DNA of 64,000 nucleotides. Origin: Dryocosmus kuriphilus (Eukaryota; Arthropoda; Insecta; Hymenoptera; Cynipidae). A program made the position numbers and the translations under genes. Shown here one piece after another: positions 45,838-55,109 of this stretch (positions are counted from its first letter, which is position 1; every line of letters begins with the position of its first letter). The stretch lies in contig CM076193.1 of the NCBI GenBank assembly GCA_038277395.1, forward strand, positions 81,596,627 to 81,660,626, written 5' to 3'. The notes beneath the pieces are model-generated. The model was not told the origin of the DNA, did not search any database, and saw only the letters and a program-made list of their open reading frames with translations.

Positions 45838-46838
45838 ATGACGATCAATTTTATATAATTTTACCGAGTAACAGCAGCATGAAGTACTTTCCATATAATA
45901 CTACAACCCATTTCACAACACAACTTCCTCACGAGATTCGTCTACATGGTCGCTGGGTAGTGGGACTTGTAGAAATTCAATTTCCCCGAACATTTCTACA
46001 TGTAAGACACGATTCATCAAATTCAATGGAGAATCGCGTAGCTCTTTTCTCACATGTGAGTAAAACAAGTAGCGAAGTAGTAGCAGCAGAAAAAGAAACG
46101 GCTGATGATGAGAATCAGGTACAGAGTGAGAGTTTAGAATCAAAAATGACAGGACAAGACTTGCTTCACAGATTTTCACTACCTTATGTAATAAAAAGTG
46201 TTAGTGAACTTTATGAGCTTGATGATAATGACCTTAGAGAGAGTTATAAAAGTAACGTGTTGGACGGTGTTTGGAAGAAACCTCTAGTTTCTTTCTTTCG
46301 CCCTGGTATTTACAGAAAGATAAGTGATCTCGTCAAAGCCATAAATGATACACCCATTGGACGTGGTCATGTGAAACTAGTTTTCAAAGAAGAAGAAGAT
46401 TCCTATGTTAGAATAGAAAAAATCTGTTCAGATAGTTGTAACATAGATGGTCGTCACTTTTTAATAATTAGTGAAAAAGTATCTCGCATTCTCGGTTTTG
46501 CACCGCAGGAATTGTTATCTGTTGATACCCCCGTTGCTAATCACCCGCCTAGTCTGGTTCGAGGTCTACCTGAAAAAATGTTTATTTACTGTGACATATG
46601 CGAACCACGTGTCACGGGTGATGTTGAAACGCCACTTTTGCGAATAATACCAGTTACAACTCAAAGTTATGTATTTGCATCTACACAGATCACCCAGTTT
46701 GGTACACCAAATTACATACCCCTTTTACATACTGAATTTCGTACAGTGGAAATAGATATAAGGGACCATTTTGGACTTCCAATACCATTTGAGTTTGGTA
46801 CTCTGACTGTAACGCTTCATTTTAAGCGAATTGATTAG
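45834..46838 (+). CDS. Polinton minor capsid (penton-base-like) protein
   Basis: An intact 334-residue frame. The start at ATG 45834 overlaps the integrase stop by four bases, so I prefer it over the upstream in-frame TTG at 45801. Features include a beta-rich N-terminus (FYIILPSNSSMKYFPYNTTTHFTTQL, RWVVGLVEIQFPR) and a C-terminus (IPLLHTEFRTVEIDIRDHFGLPIPFEFGTLTVTLHF). The recurrent hydrophobic/aromatic strands and the closing FGTLTVTLHFKR-type block match the penton, single-jelly-roll proteins of Polintons. It would form the icosahedral vertices. It lies directly upstream of the core and major capsid genes. Confidence 0.83.
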   Translation: MNDDQFYIILPSNSSMKYFPYNTTTHFTTQLPHEIRLHGRWVVGLVEIQFPRTFLHVRHDSSNSMENRVALFSHVSKTSSEVVAAEKETADDENQVQSESLESKMTGQDLLHRFSLPYVIKSVSELYELDDNDLRESYKSNVLDGVWKKPLVSFFRPGIYRKISDLVKAINDTPIGRGHVKLVFKEEEDSYVRIEKICSDSCNIDGRHFLIISEKVSRILGFAPQELLSVDTPVANHPPSLVRGLPEKMFIYCDICEPRVTGDVETPLLRIIPVTTQSYVFASTQITQFGTPNYIPLLHTEFRTVEIDIRDHFGLPIPFEFGTLTVTLHFKRID

Positions 46839-46922
46839 AAATAAAATATAAAGACTGTATTCAGGGTATGTCGGGAATGGAGTCGAAAGAAGGAAAGAAC
46901 GAGGGAAAAATATGAGCAGAGA

Positions 46923-47525
46923 ATGAGTCATTACGTAGAATATTATACGACACAAGTTGGCGGAGGTGGTATATCGAGAGTTTATACTGGCTCGAGATAT
47001 CAGAGAGGACATGGAATTGGAAGTTTTCTAGGGGGTCTTTTCCGTCGAGTTTTACCAATACTTGCGCGCGGTGCACGTACAGTAGGCAAGGAGGCTTTGC
47101 GTGCAGGAGTTAATGTTTTAAACGATGTTGATGATAAAATTCCTATGAAACAAGCACTAAACAAACACTTAAAAGAGTCTGGAGAGAATCTTAAGAGAAA
47201 AGCAATTGATAAAATTGAAAATCTTATGAGTGGATCTGGTTATAAAATTGCGGCGAGAAATTTTAATTCTCAGTTGAATAGCGTGCGCGGTGGATTATGT
47301 ATCGCAGGTGGTAAACGCAAGAGAAATATCAAAAAAGGTGTCAGAAAAATCCGTAAAAGTAAATCCAAACATAATAAAAAGAGTAGTAAGACTAGAAAGA
47401 AGAAAAAGAAGAAGAAGAAGAAGGAAACAAAGGTGAGGAAGACGAGCAAGATAGTAAGAAAGCAGAAACGGGGTAGCTTATATGGTGGAAAAAATCAAAT
47501 TATTGATATTTTTGGAAATAAGTGA
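46923..47525 (+). CDS. Basic virion-core/pVI-like Polinton protein
   Basis: An intact frame of 200 residues from ATG 46923. The N-terminal half is Gly-rich with GIGSFLGGLFRRVLPILARG, an amphipathic segment like those of membrane-active adenoviral pVI or pX-type proteins. The second half is strongly basic (stretches of Lys/Arg, e.g. SKTRKKKKKKKKKET), suited to DNA condensation. It lies between penton and major capsid, the usual place of such genes in Polintons. Function inferred from composition and location; cleavage by the element's own protease at Gly-Gly sites is conceivable. Confidence 0.65.
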   Translation: MSHYVEYYTTQVGGGGISRVYTGSRYQRGHGIGSFLGGLFRRVLPILARGARTVGKEALRAGVNVLNDVDDKIPMKQALNKHLKESGENLKRKAIDKIENLMSGSGYKIAARNFNSQLNSVRGGLCIAGGKRKRNIKKGVRKIRKSKSKHNKKSSKTRKKKKKKKKKETKVRKTSKIVRKQKRGSLYGGKNQIIDIFGNK

Positions 47526-47534
47526 AATTAAGTT

Positions 47535-48887
47535 ATGTTGTTTTTACACTCACATTCTACCGAATGTTTGAAAACTGAATTAGATCTTTTTTCACTACCA
47601 CCAACTCAAACTAGCATAGAAAGCACACAATGCGTCCATTACAAACCCGTTTCCAGCATAACGGACGATGCCCCAATAGAATTTGTCATCCCCGGTCATG
47701 GGGAGGAATACATCGATCTCGCACACACAATGCTCAGTGTAAAAGTTCAGTTACAAGCTCCAACGAAAACTGCTGCTACAAATTCCACTCATTTGGTGGA
47801 GGTGGCACCTGTAAACAATCTACTTCACTCAATGTTCAATCAGGTAGACGTATACTTCAACCAAAAACTCGTATCCCCGCCAAACAATGGTTATGCATAC
47901 AGAGCGTACCTCGAAACATTATTAAATTATGGACCCGCCGCAAAACAGAGCCATCTAACATCGGTTCTATGGTATGCCGATACTGCGGGAAAAATGGAGG
48001 ATTTAAAGACAGACAAAACAGGGTTCAGCATCCGTCGAGGGTTCTTTGGTGCAGGCGAGACAATAGACCTTATCGGTCATTTACACTGCTATATTTTCAA
48101 CCAGAACAAATTTCTTCTCAACGGTGTCGAAATGCGACTTCGACTTGTTCGAACAAAAGACTCTTTTTGCCTCATGGATCCTACCAACAGCGAGTGCAGT
48201 CTACATATATTGGAAGCGACACTTCTCGTTCGAAGGTCGAAAATAAGCCCCGGCGTTCTACTCGCACACGCAAAAGCTCTCGCTCAAGGAACGGCAAAGT
48301 ATCCAATCACGAGGGTCGAGGTCAAGACACTCACTCTACATGCTGGAGTTCACGGAGATACGCTGGACAACGTAATTCTCGGTCAATTACCTAAAAGAGT
48401 AATAATAGGATTTGTGGAGAATAGAGCGTTTAACGGGAATAAGGATCTCAATCCATTTAATTTCAAAAATTATAGAATTAACTTTTTATCCCTTTACGTT
48501 GACGGTAGACAAATTCCCTCAAAACCATTGCAACCAGAGTTTACAGGAGAGCTTCTATATGTTGACGCTTATCACACTCTTTTTTCTGGAACAGGAATTC
48601 ATTTCTTAAACGAGGGTAATGACATTGATCGTTTTGACTACGGGAATGGTTACTGCCTTTTTGCTTTTGACCTCACACCTGACCTATCTGCAAACTGTTA
48701 CTCTCACTGGAATCTCGTAAAACATGGAAGTCTTCGTATCGAGGTGAGATTTGAAGAACCACTTGCTAGAACGATAAATTGTATTGTTTACGCTGAATAT
48801 GATAACGTTTTAGAAATAGACGCGTCCAGACAAGTTATTGTTGACTTTGGGGGGGTAAGATCTGATGCTGGTTCTCAGATTCTGTGA
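47535..48887 (+). CDS. Polinton major capsid protein (double jelly roll)
   Basis: An intact frame of 450 residues, ATG 47535, ten bases after the previous stop. Recognisable family blocks include FVIPGHGEEYIDLAHTMLSV near residue 50, LLHSMFNQVDVYFNQKLVSP near 95, YAYRAYLETLLNYG near 120, and IDLIGHLHCYIFNQNKFLLN and GVEMRLRLVRTKDSF near 180-210. The C-terminal half has SHWNLVKHGSLRIEVRFEEPL. These fit the double-jelly-roll capsid protein of Polintons and related adintovirus-like elements. It would assemble as trimers into an icosahedral shell. No frameshift or stop is seen, in contrast to the polymerase. Confidence 0.93.
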   Translation: MLFLHSHSTECLKTELDLFSLPPTQTSIESTQCVHYKPVSSITDDAPIEFVIPGHGEEYIDLAHTMLSVKVQLQAPTKTAATNSTHLVEVAPVNNLLHSMFNQVDVYFNQKLVSPPNNGYAYRAYLETLLNYGPAAKQSHLTSVLWYADTAGKMEDLKTDKTGFSIRRGFFGAGETIDLIGHLHCYIFNQNKFLLNGVEMRLRLVRTKDSFCLMDPTNSECSLHILEATLLVRRSKISPGVLLAHAKALAQGTAKYPITRVEVKTLTLHAGVHGDTLDNVILGQLPKRVIIGFVENRAFNGNKDLNPFNFKNYRINFLSLYVDGRQIPSKPLQPEFTGELLYVDAYHTLFSGTGIHFLNEGNDIDRFDYGNGYCLFAFDLTPDLSANCYSHWNLVKHGSLRIEVRFEEPLARTINCIVYAEYDNVLEIDASRQVIVDFGGVRSDAGSQIL

Positions 48888-49102
48888 TTGTAAATCATTT
48901 TACTTCCTACCGATAACACCTGTATAAACAAGCAGCAGCAGACCTAAACAAACACGCGTGGTGCAATCATCACTCATTTCGCCGGAAACAGTCGCGTTGA
49001 TTAGTTATCGCGTACCGCGGTCTCTCGTGTGTTGTTAACCCCAATCTCTTTGTCGCCAACTCTGCTATTACATACACAGTTTTTTTTTACCGTCAAGAGG
49101 AT

Positions 49103-49903
49103 ATGGACTATGTGATTGATATTCAAGGATTCCGAAGTCTCGAAGATCATTTTATCGCCAAAGAAGTGGCTCTAGTAGCTGTGGATCATAATTATACTGG
49201 GCATTGGATATCGGCACCACCACACCCCTTTTCAGACCTTCCAAACCGTACTAGACAACAAAACAATTGGCTCACGTGTTATTACCATGGAATCGAGTGG
49301 TTCGAGGGAGACGTCCCTATGAAGCATTTGCACTCAAATCTCAGAGAAATTGCTAAAACAGCAGGTCAGATATACACACGTGGGAGGGAGAAAGCTAAAT
49401 TGTTGCAAAATATTATGAGTAGACAAATTGTTAATTTAGAGGAATTAACTTGTCCTGCTTTCAAAAAGTTAAATATTGCTAATGAATACTGTTTCCATCA
49501 TGGTGTAAGAAAGGGGGAAATTTTTACGTGTGCTCTGAATAATGCTTTTAAACTTAAAAACTGGTTACAGGATCAGAGAAAAGAAGAACTGAAGTTGTGC
49601 AATACACCCACCCGTAATCAGGGTATATCTTCAGTCAAAAAAATCAAAACTTTGACAATCAGTAAACTTCCAGCGGAGTTGGGGACATTGCGAACGGTTG
49701 CGGACAACATTGAGAGATCAGCGGACAAAATCAGTAAACCATCCACCTCAAGTGAAGTAAATAATTTATCACAAAAATTCACCACCGCTTGCCTGTTTGG
49801 AAAAAAGGGATGGACAGTTTGGAGATTCTTCAAGCAATTCAGACTATACCAGCGTGTACGACTGGGGTGTTTCCAGCGGATCGAATTCCCAAGGTTTGGA
49901 TGA
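49103..49903 (+). CDS. Conserved unknown protein upstream of and overlapping the protease
   Basis: An intact 266-codon frame from ATG 49103. Residues 1-160 look like one domain: YVIDIQGFRSLEDHFIAKEV, HWISAPPHPFSDL, NNWLTCYYHGIEWFEG, AGQIYTRGREKAKLL, IVNLEELTCPAF, CFHHG and CALNNAFKLKNWL. I cannot assign a function; paired Asp/Glu/His/Cys residues would permit an enzyme or metal-binding fold. Residues 160-230 are polar linker. The last 32 codons overlap the protease frame in a different register and look non-conserved. A slippery heptamer A-AAA-AAG in frame at 49801-49807 could direct ribosomes into the protease frame. Confidence 0.7.
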   Translation: MDYVIDIQGFRSLEDHFIAKEVALVAVDHNYTGHWISAPPHPFSDLPNRTRQQNNWLTCYYHGIEWFEGDVPMKHLHSNLREIAKTAGQIYTRGREKAKLLQNIMSRQIVNLEELTCPAFKKLNIANEYCFHHGVRKGEIFTCALNNAFKLKNWLQDQRKEELKLCNTPTRNQGISSVKKIKTLTISKLPAELGTLRTVADNIERSADKISKPSTSSEVNNLSQKFTTACLFGKKGWTVWRFFKQFRLYQRVRLGCFQRIEFPRFG

Positions 49904-50322
49904 GACCGGCCTTTATCGTTGCCAACCTTGACGAGGCTAAGAAACCTGGATCACACTGGATTGCTATGCATGTGAGTAAAAATGACCGAGGAACGTACTT
50001 TGACAGCTATGGAGTACCGCCTCTTGTCCCTCAACATATTTATCGTTTGCGAGGAAATTGCACCTTCTACAGATGGAACACTACGCAATTACAGAGTGCG
50101 TCTTCGAATGTGTGTGGCCAGTATACTGTTATGTTTCTTCATCACATGTGTAATGGTTATTCTTTGCGCGAGTTTACCAAGCTTTTTACAAACAATTTAT
50201 TAGCAAATGATCGGATTGTCGTGAATTTTTATAAAAGACTATTGAATAAATATAAAATTAAGTCAAGGTTTTGCGACAAACAAAACGCGTGTTTCAAGGT
50301 GGGTATTACGATCGTGGGGTAA
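49810..50322 (+). CDS. Adenain-like cysteine protease (maturation protease)
   Basis: From ATG 49810 an intact frame of 170 residues. The catalytic set of the adenovirus/Ulp1-type C5/C48 fold is visible: His in GSHWIAMHVS, Asp in GTYFDSYGVPP, Gln in RWNTTQLQSASS and Cys in NVCGQYTVMFLHH. In Polintons this enzyme is thought to process capsid precursors. It overlaps the upstream frame by 94 bases in the -1 register. It may be translated from its own ATG or as a fusion after frameshifting. It is the last gene before the right terminal repeat. Confidence 0.9.
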   Translation: MDSLEILQAIQTIPACTTGVFPADRIPKVWMRPAFIVANLDEAKKPGSHWIAMHVSKNDRGTYFDSYGVPPLVPQHIYRLRGNCTFYRWNTTQLQSASSNVCGQYTVMFLHHMCNGYSLREFTKLFTNNLLANDRIVVNFYKRLLNKYKIKSRFCDKQNACFKVGITIVG

Positions 50323-50531
50323 TTAATACACATCTTGCATCTTGTGTTCAATCTTGTTCATCACAACTCGCGACGTTATATCTTTTATAAATATCCAGCT
50401 ATTTAAATTTCATTGTAATATTTTATATGTTTTTACCTTTAGCTCGTGTTAGTTTTAAGATTTTTAAATTCACTATTATGGTGTGTGTGTGTATTTTATA
50501 TCACTCGTCTGGCACCATCGTATCTCCTTTT

Positions 50532-50593
<62 letters not shown>

Positions 50594-50833
50594 TCACATT
50601 ATATGTAATTTATCTATGTACTTATTTTTATATTTGGGTGAGCGCGCGTGAGTGTGCATATGTGTGGAAGAAGGATTTGAAAATGTTTAATTGAAAATTA
50701 TCGGTACCTGGACTACGAATTTCGAATGAATCATACAGATAATCTTTAGTTTTTATACAGCATATATGTTTAATTCTAAGATAGCTTTTAGATTTTTTTT
50801 TAAAATATAAAACACTTTGATTGGATCTATTTC
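50323..50833. other. Noncoding, with (TC)n microsatellite
   Basis: About 28 TC units at roughly 50535-50590, and AT-rich sequence up to the terminal repeat. No gene is seen. Confidence 0.85.
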
Positions 50834-51355
50834 GATGTAAGGTTTTTTTTCGACAAAAATTGAATAAATCTATATTCATAGGTTTAAAAAAAAACCCATC
50901 TTCTTATTATTTACCCTTCACCTATTTTAGATAATAATTTTTATCAATTTATATTACCTTAAAATTATTTAATCTATTTTCTTAAAAGTTCTATAATTAA
51001 TAAATTAAATACTTGGAAATATTTAAAAGCTTTGCAGTAGTCTTATCTATGGGAAAACCCCTACGCTCTTACGTCACACCAACTCGAACTCCGCAGAGAG
51101 GAATCCCTTCACCCATCCTCCTATCTTTTCCATTTTTATGTTTGGGAACTCCTACACCTACGTCATCAGACCCAGAATCAACCACTCGGGAAACCCCTCT
51201 CCCCCTCACCCTCCACCCCGCACCACCTACCTCTCTTTCCGCTAGACACCTATATCTATGCACGCTGAACCGTAGGCGCCGTCCGCGGGATGCGGGGGAG
51301 AGAGGGGGAAATAGGCCACGCCCATAACGGCGCCCCATAGTCGACCACAACTACT
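50834..51355 (-). repeat. Polinton right terminal inverted repeat (522 bp)
   Basis: The inverse of 30244-30661 plus a 103-bp segment at 51213-51315, which is GC-rich and absent on the left. The outermost 40 bp match the left end with one mismatch. Confidence 0.95.
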
Positions 51356-51600
51356 GCCCTTAATTGGTCCTCAATTACTAGGGTAAGGCCGCCTAAATCG
51401 GAGTAGTGGTTTTGAGTTTACGAGGGTGGCGGTGCTAGCTTCATATGAAGCCAGCGCGCCAGCTATTTAACAAAAAAATTGCGAAACCCAAAATTTGGGA
51501 CTTGCGGCCCTAATTAGCCCTAAATAAGTCCTCAATTATGGCATAGGTTCCAACTCACTTTTCCAAAATGGCGGTGCCAGCTTCAGAGACGTCATTTTTG
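51356..51600 (+). repeat. 163-bp-unit repeat, right flank of Polinton
   Basis: It starts with the second GCCCTT, continues AATTGGTCCTCAATTACTAGGG and the core GCGGTGCTAGCTTCATATG. It ends with the terminus CCAAAATGGCGGTGCCAGC followed by TTCAGAGACG, the inverse of the end at 20540. It completes the repeat copy split by the Polinton. Confidence 0.88.
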
Positions 51601-52485
51601 CCCTCTTTAAAAAGGCTGTTTTACTTGAAGTTTTAAATTTATGGAGTGTGTGTATGGGTGTGATAATGTAAGCGCTATTTTATTTATTTATATGATTTTA
51701 TCGACTCGTCAGATTTTTTTGGACGTATTTATTTTGCTAATTACATGCGTATTGATTGAGGCCATAATAAATAAATTCTCTATTTAATCCAATAAAGGAT
51801 CATGCTTTCTGATTTTCTGAGACATTTTAGTGTAATTGAATATTTATTTACAATTTAGTTATTTTGGATCAAGCTAACGTACAAAAAAAACTGATAAATC
51901 TTGTCATTTAAAATTTTATTGAAGTAAAAAAATTATTTTATGAATGCATTATATGTAAGAATTAAAAAATTTTAATTTAAATGCAGTGTATTATTGGTCG
52001 AAAATTAGATTTATATTAAAATTCTCTTCCCGGATAATACAGGTTAGGACTAAGGGATAATTAAATATGCGTAAAGAAATATGGTGAGCTTCTCAGTAAT
52101 CGTTCCGGTATTAGTCATCGAATGATTTTCATATAAATGTCATAAATAAGAATTTTCACTATCAAAACACAATAAAAGTATATTTCTAGGTAACTTTGGA
52201 CAGTGTTCCTTATAAAAATCACTTTATTTATATACAAAATTTGAGCAAACACATTTAAAATGATCGTTTCTATAGTCGCTCGCGATGAATCACAGAACGA
52301 GGCTAATGGCTAAAGGTTCATGCTATGATGCACCGCTCTTTTTTTTAACATTTGGTGTGTAAAACAATTATTGGCTGTTCATGAGAATCGTTTTTCCATG
52401 ATAGAAAATAATGAGATATGAGATGATATGATATGAGAGATGATAGAAAACCTAATGAGTTTGATGAAATCGTAAAGCAGTGGCG
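51601..52485. other. Intergenic, AT-rich, nothing seen
   Basis: No open frame, array or terminal repeat that I can support. Confidence 0.5.
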
Positions 52486-52489
52486 CACA

Positions 52490-53230
52490 AACCTACGAAA
52501 AAATCTTTTGCCGGCACTGGAAGGGTGAGAGGTGTAACTGAAAGTATTTCTGCTCCTAGTCAGAAGCGTGTCTTTCCACTCCCTTCAATACACTAGATAC
52601 CTTACTAACTTGGTGTAACTTCAGTATTTCTGTCACCAGTAACAGGGATGCGTTCCCGCCCCCCACAAACACTGGAAAGGATGAGGGGTGTAGCTGAATG
52701 TATTTCTGTGACTATTAACAGGCGTGCCTTCCCGCCCCTCACAAAAAAAGTGGAAAGGGTGTGGGATGTATGTATCTTGAGGTATTATTGTTACCAGTCA
52801 CAGGAGTGCTTTCTCGTCCACACAAAATACTGGAAAGGGTAAGCGGTGTAACTGAAAGTATTTCTGTGACTATAGTCACAGATGTGCCTTTCCGACCCAG
52901 CAAAAAAGGGGAAGGTGTAGGAGTGTGGCTTCAAGTAATTCTTTGACCAATCACAGCGCTCCTTCCCGTCCCCCGCAAAACACTGGAAAGGGTTAGGAGT
53001 GTAACATTCCCGTGCCCCGCAAAACACTGGAAAGGGTGAGGGGTGTAACTAAAAGTATTTCTATGCCTAGTCACAGGAGCGCCTTCCCGTCTCCCGCAAA
53101 ACACTGGAAAGGGTTAGGAGTGTAACTTAAGATATGTCTAGCACCAGTAACATGGCTGCCCACTCGCCGCCCGCAAAACACTGTAAATGATTAGAGGTAT
53201 GACCACGATTATTTCTATCACCTCTGGAAA
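52490..53230. repeat. Minisatellite, unit about 78 bp
   Basis: About nine diverged units, each with (A)CACTGGAAAGGGT, GAGGGGTGTAACT, GTATTTCTGTGAC, CAGTCACAGG and CCTTCCCG(C/T)CCCC. Some units are truncated or fused. Open frames over it are periodic artefacts. Confidence 0.88.
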
Positions 53231-53239
53231 GGTTTTTTT

Positions 53240-55050
53240 AAAAAAGCTAAAGTACTTTCTGATTAAAATTATTCATAAAAGAAGAAATAATTCATCATTC
53301 CAGCTCGAAAAATGCACGTTAAATATTTCGGTAACCGTGTTACTTTCATATTAAATAAGTAAGTATACATTATTATTTTATCATTTCACGATTCAAATTA
53401 CAAATTTTTTCTACAATTAACAGCACAAATGTTTCTTACAGATTTCAACATTGCTTTTAACAAAACATCCATATCCAATATCTTTCAAGGAAACGAATAA
53501 TTTATATCCTTACGAGTTTTAGACAATTTAATTTACATCAACTAATTAATAGAGGAAAAGCATGCGAAAGAGGTACCTTATCAAATGAAAATAATAGTAG
53601 TGCTACCGCCGGTGCTAGTCATCTCCATGTTGGCGAATTTTCCTTTCGTTCCATTCTTCGCTGCCGTTACAGCAACACAGTCATTGGTCGAAGTTGGCGC
53701 GCGACCAATGAGTGCACTATCCTAGCGAAAGCTCAATGAAAACTTCGTCAACACTGAGCTCACTGGCCGGTGGGTACTGCCCCCAAGAGCCAGAATGGAA
53801 GATCAGAAAGTGCAGACTCGAAATCCTACACAGTGATTAGCCTCACTATTCCTGCTAAATTTCAAATAAAAAAGGCGAAACGACATTTCTTTGTCATACA
53901 CGTACAATTATTACATGAACCCTTTGTTATGCTTAAAGTACGCTTTCGAAAAAACCAACAACAACAAATTTTTACCGATACTGACAAAAAAAAACTTTTA
54001 TATACACTTCTTAGAACCAAAATTTTGTTAGGACAGTCAAACAGTTTGGTTCCTTCTCCATCAATAAAATACTTTTCTTGCCAGAACAACAGGGTTATAC
54101 TTTTCTTGAAAACAGAATGAGTTTCTGTGAAGCATGGCCAAAGAGTGCATTTGGTTATAACAACACTGTAGAGCCAATTCAAGTAGTTTTCGTGAAAACA
54201 AAATGAATTTCTGTGAATGCATCGCCATAGAGTGAATTCGTTTACAAAATTTGGTTATAAAATTACCAATCTTTTATGCCAAAGTCTCTAGAGTGAGCGT
54301 CACTGTTGAGCCAATTGGAGCAATTTCCGTGAAAACAGAATATATTTTCGTGAATAAATGGCCGAATAATGCCTTTGTTTATGAAATTTGTTTGCTTGCG
54401 TTATACTTTCGTATCAGGATGTGTTTTGTGCTGCGAGGTTGCGACAGTTAGAAGCGAGAGAACCGTTTCTCTTTCGACGGCGAAAATCTTCGTAGGATAA
54501 CGAAAATTCGCCGGCGTCCGCGTCCCTCCTGTTTTGGCATTTCCTTTTTCAAGGGGGACGTGGCTGATCTACAGTCTAACCTAAAATAGTTGAATTCTTC
54601 GCATGCAGAAGAGAATAAACAATATTTTTGTATGGAATGTAATATTCTTATTCAGCTTTATATAGTTAATATCTAGAAATATAAAATAAATTTAAAGTGT
54701 GGGTATAGGGTACGTAATTCTTTACTTTGACGGCTTCCGCTCAAAATGATCCTAAAATGTACGTAAAATTTTGAAAATGACCTCTAATCATAAGATTACA
54801 ATAAATAAAAGGGACAAGAAGATTTTTGAAACTTTTAAATTGTTCTTCTTTGTCAAATGCGCGAAATGGTACGTACCTGATAAGCGATATTTCGTCAATA
54901 GTGATGTTCGTAAAGCGTAGTAAATCGTTTCAAACATTTTTTTTTCCTTTCTTTCTTGGCATGACTGTACGTTTGAAGGGCTAAGGCGGAACCGCTGATT
55001 CGCTTCATTCTCGTTCGAAGTGTCAGATGTTGTACAAGATTGCGCAGTGA
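53240..55050. other. Intergenic, with a small degenerate repeat
   Basis: Three related segments near 54110, 54195 and 54332 share GAAAACA(G/A)AAT, TT(T/C)TGTGAA and GGCC, then TTGGTTATAA. The stretch 53610-53790 is less AT-rich but has no supported frame. No gene is claimed. Confidence 0.45.
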
Positions 55051-55109
55051 GTGCTGTATACGCTAAACATTTTTAGGCTCTCTTTTTGTGTACCAATAAA
55101 CACGAACCA

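Larger units (their letters stand above)
30244..51355. mobile_element. Polinton/Maverick, 21.1 kb, defective
   Basis: The ends are AGTAGTTGTGGTCGAC and its inverse GTCGACCACAACTACT, the AG...CT ends usual for Polintons. A perfect 6-bp target duplication GCCCTT flanks it (30238-30243 and 51356-51361). Terminal inverted repeats exceed 400 bp. Inside are the family's hallmark genes: protein-primed DNA polymerase B, packaging ATPase, chromodomain integrase, adenain-like protease, and major and minor capsid proteins, with polymerase on one strand and the others opposite. Polymerase, ATPase, integrase and PX-like frames are broken, and a LINE and a MITE have inserted. The copy cannot be autonomous, though several structural frames are open. 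Confidence 0.97.

Noticed and set aside
47630..48394. Second long plus-strand frame overlapping the major capsid gene
   Set aside because: Shadow frame; the capsid frame has family-like blocks along its whole length, the other has none.
50427..50694. Ser/Leu repeat frames downstream of the protease
   Set aside because: Translations of the TC microsatellite.
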